29,559 nt of DNA from an uncultured Bacilli bacterium (lineage in GTDB: Bacteria > Bacillota_I > Bacilli_A > RF39 > UBA660), in assembly GCA_934096105.1 (NCBI GenBank), contig CAKOLH010000012.1:1-29559 (forward strand), read 5' to 3'. The notes beneath the pieces are model-generated. The model saw only the letters and a list, made by a program, of their open reading frames with translations, was not told where the DNA came from and ran no database searches. Of the stretch, positions 6,109-13,443 are shown in pieces. Every line of letters starts with the position of its first letter. Positions within the stretch are counted from its first letter, which is position 1. Both the position numbers and the translations under genes were made by a program.

Positions 6109-6846
6109 TTAATTTTTTTCTTCATTAACCTGTTTTTGCAATAATTCTAAATCTTTAATGCTCTTATTATCCTTCAATACTTTCATTTGTCTTCTTGCTG
6201 AATTGTTAAGTCTTACTAATCTTTCACTCTGTGGAACCTTTTCTTCAATTAATTCTGCATTTGTATTTTGTAAGTTATTTAAGATTACTAAATGAAGTAA
6301 ATCAGTATAATCCCTTATATTTCCATTTTTCGCAAGTTCTGGATTACTTTCTCTCCATTCTTTTGCTGTCATACCGAATAATGCAACATTTAAAACATCG
6401 GCTTCTTCGGCGTAAACAAATTTCTTTTGCTCCTCTGTTAGTGTTGGAACAATATAAGTTTTTACTGCATCAGTATGAACAACATAGTTTAATTTAGATA
6501 AAATTCTATTTGCTTGCCAGTCTATTTTTTTCTGATACGCTTCATTAGTTTTCAGTCTCTCAAACTCAGTTATTAAATATAGTTTAAACTCAGGAGATAA
6601 CCAACTTGCAAATTCAAATGCAATATCTGGATGAGCAAAAGTTCCAATACTATATCTTCCACCTTTTGAAACCATTCCTATTGCATTAGTCCTTTTTATC
6701 CACTGTGTTGGTGACATTGCAAATGAGTTTTTTCCATACTCTGTTTTAATTTGGTCGAATTCGACCAAATTAAAATTTAGATTATGAAGTTCTTCCCATA
6801 ATCCAATATAATCAATAGTATTTATTCTTCTTAACCAATTTTTCAC
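6109..6846 (-). CDS. KilA-N domain protein, N-terminally truncated
   Basis: KilA-N proteins are DNA-binding antirepressor-like proteins of phages and mobile DNA. The 245-residue product opens MKNWLRRINTIDYIGLWEELHNLNFNLVEF and continues with SFAMSPTQWIKRTNAIGMVSKGGRYSIGTFAHPDIAFEFASWLSPEFKLYLITEFERL, the family core; residues 105-245 are the usual helical C-terminal region. Full-length relatives have about 30-40 more residues at the start (the YISLTDIA segment). Here the start is a GTG with no good ribosome site, and a promoter (TGA-TATAAT, plus-strand 6877-6885) sits only 31 bases upstream, leaving no room for the missing part. The gene is either decayed or re-promoted. A perfect 32-bp palindrome lies within codons 24-35. 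Confidence 0.8.
   Translation of the reverse strand: MKNWLRRINTIDYIGLWEELHNLNFNLVEFDQIKTEYGKNSFAMSPTQWIKRTNAIGMVSKGGRYSIGTFAHPDIAFEFASWLSPEFKLYLITEFERLKTNEAYQKKIDWQANRILSKLNYVVHTDAVKTYIVPTLTEEQKKFVYAEEADVLNVALFGMTAKEWRESNPELAKNGNIRDYTDLLHLVILNNLQNTNAELIEEKVPQSERLVRLNNSARRQMKVLKDNKSIKDLELLQKQVNEEKN
6744..6775. repeat. Perfect 32-bp palindrome inside the KilA-N gene
   Basis: Left half 6744-6759 (TTTTAATTTGGTCGAA) and right half 6760-6775 are exact reverse complements, centred on GAATTC. It uses the codons GTC, TTC and GAC, which are rare in this AT-rich window. It may be an operator or hairpin embedded in the coding sequence. Confidence 0.9.
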
Positions 6847-6876
6847 TGTAAAAAAATTTTCCCACTTCTGATAGAA

Positions 6877-6885
6877 ATTATATCA
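6877..6885 (-). promoter_or_regulatory. Extended -10 promoter of the KilA-N gene
   Basis: Minus strand TGA-TATAAT; transcription would begin near 6870. The -35 is poor. Confidence 0.55.
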
Positions 6886-6928
6886 TACTTTTCTTATTTA
6901 ACATATAGTATATAAAAAAATAACTATT

Positions 6929-6951
6929 CTATCCACATATATTGTTGATAC
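6929..6951 (+). repeat. 23-nt dyad repeat, copy 3
   Basis: Halves CTATCCACA and TGTTGATAC with a 5-base centre. First of a pair 42 bases apart in the divergent gap between the KilA-N gene and secA. Confidence 0.65.
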
Positions 6952-6970
6952 TTTTATTTCATATTCTTAT

Positions 6971-6993
6971 CTATCAACATATACTGTTAATAA
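6971..6993 (+). repeat. 23-nt dyad repeat, copy 4
   Basis: Halves CTATCAACA and TGTTAATAA; the right half is the most diverged of the family. Its start is 42 bases after copy 3, four helical turns. Confidence 0.6.
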
Positions 6994-7004
6994 ATAAAAT
7001 TGAA

Positions 7005-7085
7005 GTTTTAAAGACTTATGGCTTTAAAACTTTTTTTGAAGACCTTAGGCTTCAAAAAACACTGAGTGACTACAGGCACGAGGTG
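7005..7085 (+). ncRNA. Hairpin-array element B (candidate structured RNA)
   Basis: Three adjoining hairpins with 0-1 base linkers. Hairpin 1: 9-bp stem 7005-7013/7022-7030, apical AC-TTAT-GG. Hairpin 2: 10-bp stem 7032-7041/7050-7059, apical AC-CTTA-GG. Hairpin 3: outer stem 7060-7063/7082-7085, tandem G-A mismatches (7064-7065 with 7080-7081), inner stem 7066-7068/7077-7079, apical AC-TACA-GG. It lies in the gap between the KilA-N gene (minus) and secA (plus), so it cannot be the 3' end of a plus-strand gene; it ends 87 bases before the secA ATG and before the secA -10. Confidence 0.6.
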
Positions 7086-7145
7086 AAACTATAATAAAAT
7101 AAGGTAAATATTAAATATTTACTAGTTTTTTTAATCAAAATATAG

Positions 7146-7151
7146 TAAAAT
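7146..7151 (+). promoter_or_regulatory. Probable -10 of secA
   Basis: TAAAAT 21 bases before the secA ATG, leaving a short leader with GGAGAT. No good -35 is seen. Confidence 0.4.
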
Positions 7152-7171
7152 ATTATCTAGGAGATGATTTG

Positions 7172-9667
7172 ATGTTTAAGATACTTAAAAAGATGTTTGA
7201 TAATGAATATAAAGAATTATATAGATTTAGTAAACTAGCAGACCAAATAGATGCTCTTGATGAAGAAATGAGTAAATTATCTGATAAGAAACTTGCTAGT
7301 TATACTGATAAGTTTAAGAAAAGACTAGAAGAGGGAGAAACATTAGAGGATATTCTAGTGGAAGCATTTGCTGTTGCTAGAGAGGCTGCTTATAGATGTG
7401 TTGGTATGAAACCCTTCTATTGTCAATTACTAGGTGGTCTTGCTATCCACTACGGCAATATTGCTGAAATGAAAACTGGTGAAGGTAAAACCCTTACTTG
7501 TGTACTTCCTGCTTATTTAAATGCTTTAACAGGTAAAGGTGTTCATATTGTTACAGTTAACGAATTTTTGTCTACCAGAGACTCTGAATGGATGGGTAGT
7601 ATATTTAGATTTTTAGGTCTTACCGTAGGACTTAACTTAAGAGAGTTATCTTTCAAAGAAAAACAAGAGGCTTATAACTGTGATATTTTATATAGTACTA
7701 ATAATGAACTTGGTTTTGACTACTTAAGAGATAACATGGTTGTTAAAAAAGAAAACAGAGTACAAAGACCTCTTAACTATTGTATTGTCGATGAAGTTGA
7801 CTCTATCTTAATAGATGAAGCTAGAACTCCTCTTATTATATCTGGTGGAGTTATGCAATCTGCTAATCTATATACTGATGCTGATAGATTTGTTAAATCT
7901 CTTAAAGAAAATGAAGACTATATTATGGATGAAAAATCTAAGGCTGTTAGTTTAACTGATGAAGGTAGCAGAAAGGCTGAAGAGCATTTCCATCTAGATA
8001 ACTTATATAATATTAATAATACTGCTTTAGTACATCATATAAATCAGGCTTTAAAAGCTAACTATGCAATGAGTTTGGATGTTGATTATGTTGTACAAGA
8101 TGGTGAAGTTGTTATCGTAGACCAATTTACTGGTAGACTTATGAAAGGTAGAGCCTTCTCTGACGGATTACATCAAGCCATTGAGGCTAAGGAAGGAGTT
8201 AAAATTCAACAAGAGACTAAGACTCTTGCTACAATTACTTTCCAAAACTACTTCAGAATGTATCATAAGTTATCTGGTATGACAGGTACTGCGAAGACAG
8301 AGGAAGAAGAATTTAGAAATATTTATAATATGTTTGTTATTCAAATTCCTACGAATAAACCTGTTATTAGAGAGGATGCTACTGATTTATTATATCCTGG
8401 TAAAGAAGGTAAATATAATGCTATAGTAAGAGAAATTGAAAAAAGACATGCTGCTGGTCAACCAGTACTTGTTGGTACTATTGCTATTGAAACTTCTGAA
8501 TTACTTAGTAAAATGCTTACTAAAAAGAAGATTCCTCATGAAGTATTAAACGCTAAGAACCATGCTAGAGAGGCTGAAATTATTGCTCACGCAGGTGAAA
8601 AAGGTGCTGTTACTATTGCTACAAATATGGCAGGTCGTGGTACCGATATTAAACTTGGTGAAGGTGTAAAAGAACTTGGTGGTTTATGTGTTATTGGTAG
8701 TGAAAGACATGAATCTAGAAGAATAGATAATCAGCTTAGAGGTAGAAGTGGTAGACAAGGAGATCCTGGATTTACTCAGTTCTATGTTTCTTTTGAAGAT
8801 GAACTTCTTGTTAGATTTGGTTCTGATAGATATAGAGATATGCTTGCTAATCTAGGATTTACTGGAGACCAAGTTATTCAAAATAAGATGTTCTCTAAAA
8901 CAGTTGAGTCTGCTCAAAGAAAAGTTGAAGGTAATAACTTTGATATAAGAAAACAACTTCTTAATTATGATGATGTTATGAATAATCAAAGAGAGATTAT
9001 CTATGCTAAAAGAAATGAAATTCTTGATAATGAGTCTATTCATGATACTGTCCTTAATGGATTTAGAGATTATATCAGTGATATTGTTAATTCTCATTTG
9101 GTAGAAACTAATAAACTAAAAGAAAATGACTATAGTGAAATACTTGAAGCCGCTAACGAGAATTTGCTTAAAAAGTATAGAATTAATTTATCTGAAATTA
9201 ATGGTAAACATCCTGATGAGGTAATTGATACTATTTATAATAATGTTACTCGTGATTATGAAGAAAAATTAGAGGATATTCCTGAAGAAGTTAGAGATGA
9301 ATTTGAAAAGGCTGTTTCACTTAGAGTAATTGATAATTACTGGATGGAACATATTTCTACAATGAGTCATTTAAGAGATGGTATTGGTCTTAGAGGTTAT
9401 GCTAATACTAGTCCACTTCAGGCATATACTATGGAAGGATATCAATTATTTGATGAAATGATAGCTAGAATTAATAAAGATATTAGTATTTATCTACTTA
9501 AATCTGAAATTAGACAAAATTTAGAAAGAAAACAAGTAGCAAAGAATGCTATTACTAATGATAGTAAGGACCATGCTAAAGTACAAAAAAAGAGCAGTAA
9601 GGTTGGTAGAAATGATCCTTGTCCATGCGGCAGCGGCAAGAAATATAAGAACTGCTGCGGTAAGTAA
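7172..9667 (+). CDS. secA: Preprotein translocase ATPase SecA
   Basis: Motor ATPase that drives unfolded preproteins through SecYEG. The 831-residue length fits Bacillus SecA. Visible motifs: Walker A MKTGEGKT (residues 100-107), DEVDS (207-211) followed by ILIDEARTPLIISG, the second helicase half with TIATNMAGRGTDIKLGEGV, GSERHESRRIDNQLRGRSGRQGD, and the C-terminal zinc site CPCGSGKKYKNCC (Cys 817, 819, 828, 829) that binds SecB-like partners or lipids. A TTG directly before the ATG is in frame, but the ATG at 7172 has GGAGAT six bases upstream. The DUF84 gene follows after 32 bases. The hairpin array of element B stands before the promoter. Confidence 0.98.
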   Translation: MFKILKKMFDNEYKELYRFSKLADQIDALDEEMSKLSDKKLASYTDKFKKRLEEGETLEDILVEAFAVAREAAYRCVGMKPFYCQLLGGLAIHYGNIAEMKTGEGKTLTCVLPAYLNALTGKGVHIVTVNEFLSTRDSEWMGSIFRFLGLTVGLNLRELSFKEKQEAYNCDILYSTNNELGFDYLRDNMVVKKENRVQRPLNYCIVDEVDSILIDEARTPLIISGGVMQSANLYTDADRFVKSLKENEDYIMDEKSKAVSLTDEGSRKAEEHFHLDNLYNINNTALVHHINQALKANYAMSLDVDYVVQDGEVVIVDQFTGRLMKGRAFSDGLHQAIEAKEGVKIQQETKTLATITFQNYFRMYHKLSGMTGTAKTEEEEFRNIYNMFVIQIPTNKPVIREDATDLLYPGKEGKYNAIVREIEKRHAAGQPVLVGTIAIETSELLSKMLTKKKIPHEVLNAKNHAREAEIIAHAGEKGAVTIATNMAGRGTDIKLGEGVKELGGLCVIGSERHESRRIDNQLRGRSGRQGDPGFTQFYVSFEDELLVRFGSDRYRDMLANLGFTGDQVIQNKMFSKTVESAQRKVEGNNFDIRKQLLNYDDVMNNQREIIYAKRNEILDNESIHDTVLNGFRDYISDIVNSHLVETNKLKENDYSEILEAANENLLKKYRINLSEINGKHPDEVIDTIYNNVTRDYEEKLEDIPEEVRDEFEKAVSLRVIDNYWMEHISTMSHLRDGIGLRGYANTSPLQAYTMEGYQLFDEMIARINKDISIYLLKSEIRQNLERKQVAKNAITNDSKDHAKVQKKSSKVGRNDPCPCGSGKKYKNCCGK

Positions 9668-9699
9668 CTTGTTCTATAAAATTTTAGAAAGGAAAACAT

Positions 9700-10257
9700 A
9701 TGAAGATACTTTTAGGTTCAACAAATGTTTCTAAACAAAGGTCAATTTTAATTGCAATGAATGAATTAGGATTTGATGATATTTCTGTTATTCCTGTTAA
9801 TGTCAACTCTTTAGTAAGTTCTAAACCTATTAATGACGAAACATTAATAGGTGCAAAAAACAGAAATCATAGTTTATATAATTATTGCATAGAAAATGAT
9901 ATTTCATTTGATTTGTTAATAAGTATTGAAGGGGGATATGAACAGATAGACGATACATACTTTATTGTTACTTATGCCTCAATACTTGATTCAAATGGTA
10001 ATGAATTTATAGGAAAATCAAGCGGTCTTCAAATTACTGAAAATATGTTTAATTATGTTAAAGATGGAAAATCTTTGAATAAGGTTATTGAAAGTATTCT
10101 TGGTAGTAGTAGTAATAAAAAAGATAATGGAATAACAGGATATCTAACAAATGGGTATTATAGAAGAGATATATTTGAATCTTCAGCAGTTATAAGTGCT
10201 ATGCAAACTTTACTAAACTTTAAGTCAAATTATAAAAAGTTAGAGAAAAAAATATAA
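9700..10257 (+). CDS. DUF84 family NTPase (inosine/xanthosine triphosphatase, YjjX-like)
   Basis: House-cleaning nucleotide hydrolase that removes ITP and XTP from the pool, by similarity to YjjX. The 185-residue protein has the family start MKILLGSTNVSKQRSI, the GAKNRNHSL segment (family GAxNRA), the acidic ISIEGGYEQ motif (family GxEGG) and the GITGYLTNGYYRRDIFESSAVISAMQTLLNF C-terminal helix region (family GaigllT.G...R...y..av..A). AGAAAGGA stands seven bases ahead of the ATG, and the gene is close behind secA, probably in one transcript. The second residue of several motifs differs from YjjX, so substrate is not certain. Confidence 0.85.
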   Translation: MKILLGSTNVSKQRSILIAMNELGFDDISVIPVNVNSLVSSKPINDETLIGAKNRNHSLYNYCIENDISFDLLISIEGGYEQIDDTYFIVTYASILDSNGNEFIGKSSGLQITENMFNYVKDGKSLNKVIESILGSSSNKKDNGITGYLTNGYYRRDIFESSAVISAMQTLLNFKSNYKKLEKKI

Positions 10258-10276
10258 TGTTAGAATAATAGAATAG

Positions 10277-10311
10277 AGGTGTCACCATGAAATAATGTGC
10301 TGACACCTTTT
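10277..10311 (+). terminator. Probable terminator or regulatory hairpin
   Basis: Perfect 8-bp stem (10277-10284 with 10301-10308), 16-base loop and a weak T run. It lies between the DUF84 and RhuM genes and could also be an operator for the latter. Confidence 0.5.
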
Positions 10312-10339
10312 AAATAATAATGGGAGGGGGAAAATAATA

Positions 10340-11365
10340 ATGAATAATAAAGTAATTGGAAATGAAAAAAATATAATATTTTATAATGATGAAGAGGGAA
10401 ATACAAAAATTGAAGTTCTTTTACAAAACGAAGATGTTTGGTTAAATACAGAGGCATTAGCAGAACTCTTTAACATTGATAGAAGTGGTATTGTTAGGCA
10501 TATTAACAATATCTATAAAGATAATGAGTTAAATGAAAATGCAACTTGTGCAAAAATTGCACAAGTTCAAATAGAAGGAACTCGTGAAGTTAAAAGAACT
10601 TATCCATATTATAATTTGGATATGATTATTTCTATAGGATTTAGAGTTAATTCTAAGAAAGCAATTAAGTTTAGAACTTGGGCTAATAAAATAATTAAAG
10701 ATTATATGATTCAAGGTTTTGCTTTAAATGATGATAGATTTATGAAAGCAAGGAAATCTGATCAAGAATACTTTAATAGATTACTAGAGAGAATTAAATT
10801 AATTAGAACAAGTGAAAGAATGTTTTATCAAAAAATCACTGATATATTTTCAGAGTGTTCTATTGATTATGATAGGAATAGTGAGACTGCTTCTACATTT
10901 TATAAAACTATTCAAAATAAGTTTCACTTTGCTATAACTGGAAAAACAGCTGCGGAAATTGTATATAATAGAGCAGATGCCCAAAAAAAGAATATGGGAC
11001 TTACTACTTGGGAAAAATCTCCCGATGGTAAGATACTTAAATCAGATATAATTATTGCTAAAAACTATTTAGATGAAAAGGAAATTAAAGGATTAAATAA
11101 CTTAGTAAACTTATTTCTAGATATTGCAGAAAATAATGCAGAAAGAAATATTCCAATGTATATGAATGATTGGAAGAATGAAGTAGAAAATGCTTTAAAA
11201 GTATTTCACTATGATATATTAGAGGGAAATGGTAAAATATCACCTAAACAAGCAATCCAAAAAGCCGCTAGTGAATATGAAAAATATAAAGTTATTCAAG
11301 ACAAGAATTATATCTCTGACTTTGACAAATTAGTTAAGGAGACTGAACAATTAGAAAATAAATAA
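10340..11365 (+). CDS. RhuM family protein
   Basis: Member of the RhuM family, named after a Salmonella pathogenicity-island protein; function is unknown, members occur in islands and near defence or restriction genes. The 341 residues appear complete. The N-terminal part (IEVLLQNEDVWLNTEALAELFNIDRSGIVRHINNIYKDNEL) is a winged-helix-like DNA-binding region, followed by ATCAKIAQVQ and YPYYNLDMIISIGFRVNSKKAIKFRTWANKIIKDYMIQGFALND, the family's core. The rest is helical. A GGGAGGGGG ribosome site lies nine bases ahead of the ATG. It has no partner gene here, unlike many such proteins. An 11-3-11 perfect inverted repeat lies in its coding sequence at 10543-10567. Confidence 0.9.
   Translation: MNNKVIGNEKNIIFYNDEEGNTKIEVLLQNEDVWLNTEALAELFNIDRSGIVRHINNIYKDNELNENATCAKIAQVQIEGTREVKRTYPYYNLDMIISIGFRVNSKKAIKFRTWANKIIKDYMIQGFALNDDRFMKARKSDQEYFNRLLERIKLIRTSERMFYQKITDIFSECSIDYDRNSETASTFYKTIQNKFHFAITGKTAAEIVYNRADAQKKNMGLTTWEKSPDGKILKSDIIIAKNYLDEKEIKGLNNLVNLFLDIAENNAERNIPMYMNDWKNEVENALKVFHYDILEGNGKISPKQAIQKAASEYEKYKVIQDKNYISDFDKLVKETEQLENK
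10543..10567. repeat. Perfect 11-3-11 inverted repeat inside the RhuM gene
   Basis: AACTTGTGCAA (10543-10553), AAA, then its exact reverse complement (10557-10567). It encodes the family motif ATCAKIAQ, so part of the symmetry may follow from the protein. Confidence 0.85.
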
Positions 11366-11369
11366 AAAA

Positions 11370-11400
11370 ATACATTTTACATTAAAGTGTATCTTTTTTT
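11370..11400 (+). terminator. Terminator of the RhuM gene
   Basis: 9-bp stem (11370-11378 with 11384-11392, one U-G), 5-base loop, then a run of seven or more T. Confidence 0.85.
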
Positions 11401-11420
11401 GAAACTTTTTTATTGATATA

Positions 11421-11429
11421 TGGGATAAT
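11421..11429 (+). promoter_or_regulatory. Probable extended -10 of the sigma-factor gene
   Basis: TGG-GATAAT, 18 bases before the ATG. TTGAAA at 11399-11404 lies 19 bp upstream, longer than ideal. Confidence 0.4.
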
Positions 11430-11447
11430 TATAGTGTAGGTGATAAT

Positions 11448-11987
11448 ATGACTAGTCAAACAAACCTAGATAAGTTTAATGAATTTTATAAAGAAACTTA
11501 CTCTAATATTCTTAGATATATTATTATTAAATGTCATAATATTAATGATGTAAATGATATTATTCAAGAAGTTTATTTAGAGTTATGGAAAATTATGAAT
11601 AAGAAAAATATTGATGATACTAATATTAATAGTTATTTAATTGGAATTGCTATTAATAAAATTAAGAAGTATTATTCTTTAGTTATGAGAATAAGAGATA
11701 TTTCTTTATTTGATAAAAATAATAATGACTTAGAAATTATAGATAAAATAGATTCTTCATTTGACATTGAAAGTTTACTTATTAAAGATGAAGAATGGAA
11801 ATTAATATGGAATTTTATTAAAAAGAAAAAGAATCAAGATATTCCTAAAGTATTTTATTTATATTACAAGGAAGAAATGACTATTAAAGAAATTAGTAAA
11901 CTACTTAATACTAAAGAATCTTATATTAAAAATCTTATTTATAGAACATTAAATGAATTATGCTTATATTTTAAGGAGTGTGATTAA
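11448..11987 (+). CDS. ECF-type RNA polymerase sigma factor
   Basis: A 179-residue sigma factor with only regions 2 and 4. Region 2 (about 10-80) holds FNEFYKETYSNILRYI and VNDIIQEVYLELWKIM; region 4 (about 120-175) holds KVFYLYYKEEMTIKEISKLLNTKESYIKNLIYRTLNEL, a helix-turn-helix for -35 binding. Region 2 is only moderately conserved, as usual in ECF factors. The next gene starts one base after its stop and encodes a single-pass membrane protein, the normal arrangement of a sigma factor and the anti-sigma factor that holds it until an envelope signal. Promoters it would recognise cannot be told from here. Confidence 0.85.
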   Translation: MTSQTNLDKFNEFYKETYSNILRYIIIKCHNINDVNDIIQEVYLELWKIMNKKNIDDTNINSYLIGIAINKIKKYYSLVMRIRDISLFDKNNNDLEIIDKIDSSFDIESLLIKDEEWKLIWNFIKKKKNQDIPKVFYLYYKEEMTIKEISKLLNTKESYIKNLIYRTLNELCLYFKECD

Positions 11988-11988
11988 A

Positions 11989-12681
11989 ATGACTAATAGA
12001 GACAAATTAAATAAAGTTATAACAAATGATTTTGATATAAATAATAATTATACTTCTATTAGAAAGAAAATGGAAAGAGGTAATAAAATGAATAAAATAT
12101 TTAAATATAGCCTAGTACCTATGGCTATAGTTATAGCAATAACTAGTGTATTTCTTTTAAATAAAAAGAATAGTACAAATAATGTATTAGATAGTAATGT
12201 TAAAAATAATGATGTTATTATTGTTAATAGTATTGATAACAACTCTGATAATGCTAAGTTAGATATTGATGGAAGAAGTGAAGATATAACTACTGATGAT
12301 TTATATAAAATATATCCTTTACTTAAAGATATTGTGGTACCAAATGACTATAATATAAATGGAATAATTAAATGCTATTTATTCAACGATGATACTGGTA
12401 AATATGATAAATTATATGGATACAATATTATTTATAGTGGTGGTAATAATAAATATATAGATATATTTATTTTAATAGATACTACTAAGAGACTTAGATG
12501 TTTTAGTATTGATACTGATGAAATGAGAAATTCTATAATCAATGGCAATAACATTAAGATTATGGGTGAAGATAAAAATTATTATGCTATATTTAGTTAT
12601 AATAATATTAACTTTGATGTTGAAACTACTGGAATATCAGAGGGAGAATTTATTCAGTTAATAAAATCTATTGTTAAATAA
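11989..12681 (+). CDS. Probable membrane anti-sigma factor
   Basis: A 230-residue single-pass membrane protein with a cytoplasmic N-terminus of about 35 residues (MTNRDKLNKVITNDFDINNNYTSIRKKM), a membrane helix (KYSLVPMAIVIAITSVFLLN) and an outer domain of about 175 residues that I do not recognise. The N-terminal part lacks an obvious zinc-binding anti-sigma motif; the call rests on topology and on the one-base gap after the sigma gene. AAGGAG lies ten bases ahead of the ATG, within the end of the sigma gene, so the two are translated from one message. A perfect-dyad terminator ends the unit. Confidence 0.65.
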   Translation: MTNRDKLNKVITNDFDINNNYTSIRKKMERGNKMNKIFKYSLVPMAIVIAITSVFLLNKKNSTNNVLDSNVKNNDVIIVNSIDNNSDNAKLDIDGRSEDITTDDLYKIYPLLKDIVVPNDYNINGIIKCYLFNDDTGKYDKLYGYNIIYSGGNNKYIDIFILIDTTKRLRCFSIDTDEMRNSIINGNNIKIMGEDKNYYAIFSYNNINFDVETTGISEGEFIQLIKSIVK

Positions 12682-12687
12682 TTTTGT

Positions 12688-12716
12688 CTATCAACAGTTT
12701 TTGTTGATAGTTTTTC
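12688..12716 (+). terminator. Terminator built from a perfect 23-nt dyad (copy 5)
   Basis: 9-bp stem (12688-12696 with 12702-12710), 5-base loop, then T residues. Same halves as the other 23-nt repeats (CTATCAACA and TGTTGATAG). Confidence 0.85.
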
Positions 12717-12727
12717 TATTATAGTGA

Positions 12728-12733
12728 TATAAT
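12728..12733 (+). promoter_or_regulatory. Extended -10 promoter of the HD-domain gene
   Basis: TGA-TATAAT only eight bases before the ATG at 12742, so the mRNA would begin within a few bases of that ATG. Confidence 0.6.
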
Positions 12734-12741
12734 TATTAGGG

Positions 12742-13266
12742 ATGACTATTATGAAGGAAAAAGAATTTAATTTAATAATAAATGATTTAATAAATAATGA
12801 AACAGTACTAGAAATGAAAAAATATTATCAACATGGTAGTACTAGTTGTTTTGAACATTGTTATAACGTTGCCTATGTCTGCTACAAGATGACTAAAAGA
12901 CTAGGATTGGACTACGTTAGTGCTACGAGAGGTGCTATGCTTCATGACTTATTCTTGTATGATTGGAGAACTCCTAAAAAAGATAGAGTAAATAAAAAGA
13001 TGCATGCATTTACTCATGGAAAAATTGCTCTTAATAATGCTACTAAATTATTTAAACTTAATGATACGGAAAAAGATATGATACTTAGACATATGTGGCC
13101 TGTTACTTTAAAAATGCCAAAAACTAAAGAGGGATTTTTATTAACACTTGCTGATAAGTACTGTGCTATTATTGAAACTAAGAATGATATAATGTATAAT
13201 CTTAATAAAATATATTATTTTAATTATTTATATATTGCAGTAATTTTAATATTTAGAGGTATGTAA
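12742..13266 (+). CDS. HD domain phosphohydrolase
   Basis: A 174-residue HD-superfamily hydrolase; the family removes phosphate from nucleotides or related esters using a divalent metal. Likely metal ligands are His39 (FEHCYNVAYVCY), His68-Asp69 (GAMLHDLFLYDW) and Asp138 (LTLADKYCAI). The substrate is unknown. The ATG at 12742 is at or near the predicted transcript start. A second in-frame ATG at 12751 has AGGG before it, but that would lie at the very tip of the mRNA. The C-terminus (YYFNYLYIAVILIFRGM) is hydrophobic and looks like a short membrane-associated end. It is a single-gene unit with terminators on both sides. Confidence 0.85.
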   Translation: MTIMKEKEFNLIINDLINNETVLEMKKYYQHGSTSCFEHCYNVAYVCYKMTKRLGLDYVSATRGAMLHDLFLYDWRTPKKDRVNKKMHAFTHGKIALNNATKLFKLNDTEKDMILRHMWPVTLKMPKTKEGFLLTLADKYCAIIETKNDIMYNLNKIYYFNYLYIAVILIFRGM

Positions 13267-13270
13267 AAAA

Positions 13271-13302
13271 ATCTATAAACATTACATTTATAGGTCTTTT
13301 TC
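13271..13302 (+). terminator. Terminator of the HD-domain gene
   Basis: 7-bp core stem (13273-13279 with 13287-13293) extended by two more pairs, 7-base loop, then a T-rich run. Confidence 0.75.
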
Positions 13303-13390
13303 TACTACTAATGGATTAAAATTATTTATTGTCTCAATTAACTTTTGATGTCTAATTATAAAAGAAAACTTCCTATTAATTTTGAAGAAT

Positions 13391-13412
13391 AGACTAGTAA
13401 TAGTCTTTTCTT
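13391..13412 (+). terminator. Second terminator-like hairpin
   Basis: 6-bp stem AGACTA/TAGTCT (13391-13396 with 13401-13406) and a T run. With the previous terminator only 90 bases upstream, the stretch between may be a remnant or a small transcript. Confidence 0.45.
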
Positions 13413-13443
13413 TATGTTAAAATTATGTTATGGAGGGTATATA

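Noticed and set aside
9546..9734. Small plus-strand frame across the end of secA
   Set aside because: It overlaps the conserved zinc-binding end of secA in another frame and the start of the DUF84 gene.
13288..13412. Minus-strand open stretch ending ...IRHQKLIETINNFNPLVVEKDL between two terminators
   Set aside because: It looks protein-like, but has no start codon with ribosome site and is only about 36 codons. It may be a gene remnant; not supportable as a feature.
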